From the NCBI GenBank assembly GCA_036517175.1, contig DATDXQ010000010.1, positions 1 to 15,311 of the forward strand: DNA of 15,311 nucleotides, in the 5' to 3' direction. Position 1 is the first letter of the stretch. Every line of letters begins with the position of its first letter. The position numbers were made by a program, and so were the translations under genes. Positions 12,698 to 15,311 of this stretch are shown here, one piece after another. This stretch comes from 2-01-FULL-44-17 sp036517175 (lineage in GTDB: Bacteria > Patescibacteriota > Minisyncoccia > 2-02-FULL-40-12 > IGHO2-01-FULL-4-A). A model generated the notes under the pieces. It was given only the letters and a program-made list of their open reading frames with translations. It searched no databases and was not told the origin of the DNA.

Positions 12698-14038
12698 TTA
12701 AGGATTTACCAATTCTAAGATAATTTTATACATATGATCCCTAGAACTAGTTAACACCAAGTAATTATTATCATCTGTCCCCAAGACTATTGAGTAATCA
12801 ATTGTTTTTAATGGGTCTGGAAAATTAATATACCTTATCGCAGCACCTTGATAGGTATTGTCCAAAAAAACGGTCGAACCTGCTTTTAATAAATCTAGTC
12901 CGAACAATGGGGAAAAAGCACTCGGCAAATCACTCTCCCAAGCAAGCATTTTTTGTAAAACATCGGATTCACCGTCTAGCTTAACAATAATCCCATGACT
13001 ATAATTTCCATCTTGACCACGGACCAGTGAGGCATAAAAATCGTTGTCTGATAAACTCAAGTTAATATCCTCCGGAACAATAATTCCAGCGTTGTTCATG
13101 AAGGTACCCAATAAATAGTTAGATCCTGATTGGGCATCAACCAATTGATAGAGACCTGGCTCTCCAGGCAAAAGAGATTCTTTGTCTACTAAAGCCAGCA
13201 AATTATCAAAAAAACTAGAATTTATATCACTGCTAACCTTAGAAAAAGGCGAGAATTTGGTCTCTATGTCAGAGACTGGTTTGGGAGTAGAACTAATCTG
13301 CTCTGTTGGTGTAGGCGTTAAACTAACATCTGGGACAGAACCAATTTTAGGCACAACAAATAGCACTAGCAGAACACAAACAACAGCAACTATACCAAGG
13401 ACAAGCCAAATAGGTTTTATTGATCTTAAGCGATCCAAACCTGAAGACGCGGGAACAGAAACCTTCGGTTTTATCAATTCTGCTTCATTTTTTTGCTGTT
13501 CATTCTGCTTTGGCAAAACAACAGAAGAACCAGACCCGCTCAAAGGTCTTGATCTTTCAAGTCTCCCGAGCTCAATATTGGAATTTATATTACTTGTCGG
13601 AACTTGAGATGGTGGTTGTTTTTGAATTTGTGGTTGTTTTACCTCCATTTCAGACTGCCTATCTATGGTAAAACCCGATGGCGCTTGTCCCTTTTTTATC
13701 GAACCCATATCATCCTGCATCGTCCTTATCGATGAACGGAAAACACTGGCTGGGAGATCTGGCATAGGCACTGATACTGGTGGCTTTGGCTCTATAGACG
13801 TCGCCGCTGGGGCTGATGTTTTGGCTGGAAATGTTGCTGAATTAGGAAGAATAGTTTTGGGAGGAGTAGCTGAGGGAGGTGCGATCTTGCTGGGTTGAGG
13901 CGGGGGAATTATTGAACCAGCAGAATTAATTTGAGGCAGATTAGCTGGAATCTGACCACCAGTTGGAACAGGTGGGGTTTTAATCTGAGGACTTAGTGTA
14001 TTCGAGTTATTCTGGGATATTTTATTTTCGTCCGCCAT
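12698..14038 (-). CDS. Proline-rich single-pass membrane protein of unknown function
   Basis: A 446-aa protein in three parts. Residues 1-205 are Pro/Ser/Thr/Gln/Asn-rich and likely disordered (PPPQPSKIAPPSATPPKT, then SRPLSGSGSS). Residues about 209-230 form one membrane helix (IWLVLGIVAVVCVLLVLFVV) preceded by Arg/Lys, which puts the N-terminus in the cytoplasm. A TPTPTEQ linker leads to a roughly 190-aa folded outer domain with NYLLGTFMNNAGIIVPEDI, HGIIVKLDGESDV and DYSIVLGTDDNNYLVLTSSRD. The outer domain resembles extracytoplasmic domains common in uncultured bacteria, but I cannot name it. ATG 14038 has no Shine-Dalgarno. The promoter at 14101-14129 is overlapped by a dyad that extends to nine bases before the start codon. 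Anchor and disordered cytoplasmic tail suggest a surface or envelope role; that is inference. Confidence 0.85.
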   Translation of the reverse strand: MADENKISQNNSNTLSPQIKTPPVPTGGQIPANLPQINSAGSIIPPPQPSKIAPPSATPPKTILPNSATFPAKTSAPAATSIEPKPPVSVPMPDLPASVFRSSIRTMQDDMGSIKKGQAPSGFTIDRQSEMEVKQPQIQKQPPSQVPTSNINSNIELGRLERSRPLSGSGSSVVLPKQNEQQKNEAELIKPKVSVPASSGLDRLRSIKPIWLVLGIVAVVCVLLVLFVVPKIGSVPDVSLTPTPTEQISSTPKPVSDIETKFSPFSKVSSDINSSFFDNLLALVDKESLLPGEPGLYQLVDAQSGSNYLLGTFMNNAGIIVPEDINLSLSDNDFYASLVRGQDGNYSHGIIVKLDGESDVLQKMLAWESDLPSAFSPLFGLDLLKAGSTVFLDNTYQGAAIRYINFPDPLKTIDYSIVLGTDDNNYLVLTSSRDHMYKIILELVNP

Positions 14039-14046
14039 TTAGATTA

Positions 14047-14109
14047 GCCGATAGACTATAATTGGAGATCATAGCAATTAAAATTTACTGTGATCTGTAG
14101 TCTATAGGC
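14047..14109 (-). promoter_or_regulatory. Imperfect dyad between promoter and start of the membrane protein gene
   Basis: GCCGATAGACTA (14047-14058) pairs with TAGTCTATAGGC (14098-14109) with one mismatch, and inside it AGATCA (14066-14071) pairs with TGATCT (14091-14096). One outer arm covers the -10 box at 14101-14106, the other the region just upstream of ATG 14038. It may be a paired operator or a 5'UTR hairpin. Confidence 0.5.
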
Positions 14110-14129
14110 GATGAGATGATTACTATCAA
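14101..14129 (-). promoter_or_regulatory. Promoter of the proline-rich membrane protein gene
   Basis: On the minus strand TTGATA (14124-14129) and TATAGA (14101-14106) are exactly 17 bp apart. Predicted start near 14094 gives a leader of about 55 nt. The -10 box is part of a dyad arm (14098-14109), suggesting repressor control. Confidence 0.6.
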
Positions 14130-14169
14130 TCTTATCACACTCCGCTCAAATCTTATCGACAGACCATTT

Positions 14170-14200
14170 TTAAAAATTAAAAAGGCCGATGTTAATCGGC
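14170..14200 (-). terminator. Terminator after the HicB-like gene
   Basis: On the minus strand GCCGAT-TAAC-ATCGGC (14185-14200) is followed by CTTTTTAATTTTT. It begins 10 bp past the stop of the gene at 14211-14471 and separates it from the membrane protein promoter. Confidence 0.88.
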
Positions 14201-14210
14201 GCAAAACAAG

Positions 14211-14471
14211 TTAATTTTTTTCAATTTCTATAACAATTTTAAATTTTTTATTTCTAGGAGAACGAGAACGCAATAGAAGTTGTAAAGACCGGTCAACTCT
14301 ATGTTCAATATTTTGAGATAATACCCGAAAAACATCGACAACCACGGACTCAATAGCTTCTTCCCTGGTGTTTCCAGATTTTGTGACATCGGGCATATCA
14401 TTGACGCCAGCAATCCACAGTCCGCTTATTTGTTCTTCACAAGATATTATACATTTTTGCTTTATTTCCAC
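14211..14471 (-). CDS. HicB-like small protein, orphan
   Basis: An 86-aa protein whose N-terminal 50 residues (CEEQISGLWIAGVNDMPDVTKSGNTREEAIESVVVDVFRVLS, given here as its pattern) follow the HicB antitoxin ribbon-helix pattern: a GxWIA strand, a D-x-P loop, a G-x-T-x-EEA turn and a helix. The C-terminal third is Arg/Lys-rich and there is no clear DNA-binding domain. HicB normally neutralises the HicA mRNA interferase, but no HicA ORF lies beside it, so it may be one of the common orphan HicB-like proteins. The start is GTG at 14471, supported by GGAGA a few bases upstream; an ATG ten bases higher is out of frame. It has its own promoter at 14507-14535 and terminator. Confidence 0.75.
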   Translation of the reverse strand: MEIKQKCIISCEEQISGLWIAGVNDMPDVTKSGNTREEAIESVVVDVFRVLSQNIEHRVDRSLQLLLRSRSPRNKKFKIVIEIEKN

Positions 14472-14506
14472 GAATTCTCCATAAAAAAATTTGATGAACT
14501 TATTTA

Positions 14507-14535
14507 ATTATAACCCATGTCATTTATATTTTCAA
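14507..14535 (-). promoter_or_regulatory. Promoter of the HicB-like gene
   Basis: On the minus strand TTGAAA (14530-14535) and TATAAT (14507-14512) are exactly 17 bp apart. Start near 14500 gives a leader of about 29 nt with the GGAGA ribosome binding site. Confidence 0.75.
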
Positions 14536-14557
14536 GAGCAGCGTATAATTCATCGCA

Positions 14558-14586
14558 TTGACAAATAATGAATAGTTTAATATAAT
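14558..14586 (+). promoter_or_regulatory. Full-consensus sigma70 promoter, plus strand
   Basis: TTGACA (14558-14563), 17-bp spacer, TATAAT (14581-14586): a perfect match in both boxes and spacing. Start near 14593. It diverges from the HicB-like promoter 22 bp away and drives the unknown gene at 14610. Confidence 0.85.
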
Positions 14587-14609
14587 AACAGCAGTATTTT
14601 GACAAATTC

Positions 14610-15056
14610 ATGGGGCCAATGCACCGCAATCAGGATTTCGTATCAACAAAAATAGGACTATACTACCTTCCCTTCTTAAGACTCAGGAATGAAGCAATTC
14701 AATGCGTTTTAGCAAGATTTTTCTATATTCACCACGATATGAGGTTGCGGGAAATAAACTCTGCCATAGCTGAACAAGGTTGCACATTAGCAACAGAAGA
14801 AGATCTAGCCAGCTTCTTTCGTTTATACGAAAACGCTCTTAAAAAACTGGGGAATGAAGGCATGCCAATAATTGCAACACATCCACAATCTCTATCTGAA
14901 GAAGTAATAACATATGGCAATTCTAAACAGCCAGCAATAAAAAACCTGGTAGTTCCAGTAATTTTGGGTACCCCTTCTCCAGTACTATCCAAAATGTCCC
15001 TGCTTGGTGACTTTGTTATAGGGCACCAAAACCTAGTCATTGGTATTGAAAATTGA
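14610..15056 (+). CDS. Unknown 148-aa protein
   Basis: ATG at 14610, with a second in-frame ATG at 14619, about 17-26 nt below the predicted transcription start and with no Shine-Dalgarno. The transcript is nearly leaderless. The protein has no signal peptide or certain membrane helix. It has a basic N-terminal helical part (LRLRNEAIQCVLARFFYIHHDMRLREIN), an acidic TEEDLASFFRLYENALKK helix and a C-terminal hydrophobic strand-rich part (VVPVILGTPSPVLSKM, GDFVIGHQNLVIGIEN). I recognise no family; the layout loosely recalls short conserved proteins of uncultured CPR genomes, a weak impression. The stop is TGA, with a terminator directly after it. Consensus promoter plus terminator make it a real, probably well-transcribed gene. 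Confidence 0.7.
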   Translation: MGPMHRNQDFVSTKIGLYYLPFLRLRNEAIQCVLARFFYIHHDMRLREINSAIAEQGCTLATEEDLASFFRLYENALKKLGNEGMPIIATHPQSLSEEVITYGNSKQPAIKNLVVPVILGTPSPVLSKMSLLGDFVIGHQNLVIGIEN

Positions 15057-15085
15057 TCCTCGCCATAGCGGGGATTTTAATTTGT
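15057..15085 (+). terminator. Terminator after the unknown 148-aa gene
   Basis: CCTCGC (15058-15063) pairs with GCGGGG (15068-15073), one T-G wobble, loop CATA, followed by ATTTTAATTTG. It starts directly after the TGA stop. Confidence 0.75.
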
Positions 15086-15103
15086 ATGTATCTGAACCCT
15101 ATA

Positions 15104-15136
15104 AATAATACCCTCGCTAAAAGCGAGGGTATTATT
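15104..15136. terminator. Bidirectional terminator
   Basis: A perfect 14-bp stem, AATAATACCCTCGC (15104-15117) against 15123-15136, loop TAAAA, with T-rich flank on the plus side. It lies between the convergent 148-aa gene and the S1-domain gene, 24 bp past the latter's stop. Confidence 0.88.
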
Positions 15137-15160
15137 TTAATACTAATGGCCGCTGGGCGT

Positions 15161-15311
15161 TTATTTCATTGTAAGATTAATCCTACCCAACTCATCTATC
15201 TGCTTAATCCTGACATGAACAGTCTGGCCAGTCTTGAGGACATCTGCTGGCCTGCGAATATGCTCACTAGATATTTCAGAAACATGTACCATGCCTTCCT
15301 GCCCGGGCATA
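15161..15311 (-). CDS. S1-domain protein, C-terminal end, probably polynucleotide phosphorylase
   Basis: Partial: the last 49 residues are in the window and the rest lies beyond 15311. They read PGQEGMVHVSEISSEHIRRP, then ADVLKTGQTVHVRIKQIDELGRINLTMK, and end at TAA. This is the S1 RNA-binding fold, and GMVHVSEIS, DVLKTGQ and IDELGRINLTMK match the very end of bacterial polynucleotide phosphorylase, where the S1 domain is C-terminal. PNPase degrades RNA 3' to 5' using phosphate. Other S1 proteins cannot be excluded from this fragment alone. Confidence 0.8.
   Translation of the reverse strand, partial: MPGQEGMVHVSEISSEHIRRPADVLKTGQTVHVRIKQIDELGRINLTMK

Noticed and set aside
13182..13898. Plus-strand ORFs of 77 to 141 aa
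   Set aside because: Shadows of the proline-rich membrane protein; their odd composition mirrors its biased codons.

Overview
The window looks like a chromosomal segment of a Candidate Phyla Radiation (Patescibacteria-type) bacterium. The support is indirect: a 23S rRNA gene carrying a large insertion, no 16S gene beside that 23S, short genes in a compact AT-rich layout, and several small proteins I cannot place. The standard bacterial code fits, because all recognisable genes read through without in-frame TGA and TGA ends one ORF. No lineage below that level can be read from the sequence.

Layout. Positions 1-1407 hold the 5' third of a 23S rRNA gene on the minus strand, cut by the window edge. 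It is interrupted at 174-579 by an insertion with perfect 20-bp inverted ends. That insertion carries a small ORF, ribosome binding site and terminator on the opposite strand. Upstream of the 23S gene (1408-1994) there is no 16S rRNA and no tRNA. There is instead a cloverleaf-like inverted repeat, a promoter-terminator unit and a terminator. From 1995 to 8887 almost everything is on the minus strand: a five-helix MscS-type conserved-TM-helix protein, an unknown 132-aa protein, family I inorganic pyrophosphatase, RmuC, MurD, tRNA-Ala(CGC), endonuclease IV, a secreted unknown protein and a YraN-type nuclease-like protein.

A plus-strand gene for a membrane-anchored LysM-LysM-M23 peptidase (9016-10131) converges on ComM (10202-11761, minus) at a strong bidirectional terminator. 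Next on the minus strand come a DksA/TraR-type zinc-finger protein with a long structured leader, a proline-rich single-pass membrane protein with a dyad over its promoter, and a HicB-like protein. A plus-strand unknown gene with a consensus promoter diverges from the HicB-like gene. The window ends in the C-terminal S1 domain of a minus-strand gene, probably polynucleotide phosphorylase.

Functional reading. The identifiable genes are housekeeping: DNA repair and processing (nfo, rmuC, yraN-like, comM), cell wall (murD, M23/LysM), phosphate metabolism (ppa), transcription control (DksA-like) and RNA (23S, tRNA, S1 protein). comM and yraN are often neighbours in bacteria and are linked to processing of incoming DNA; here the peptidase gene sits between them. 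The most unusual element is the antisense gene cassette nested inside the 23S rRNA gene.
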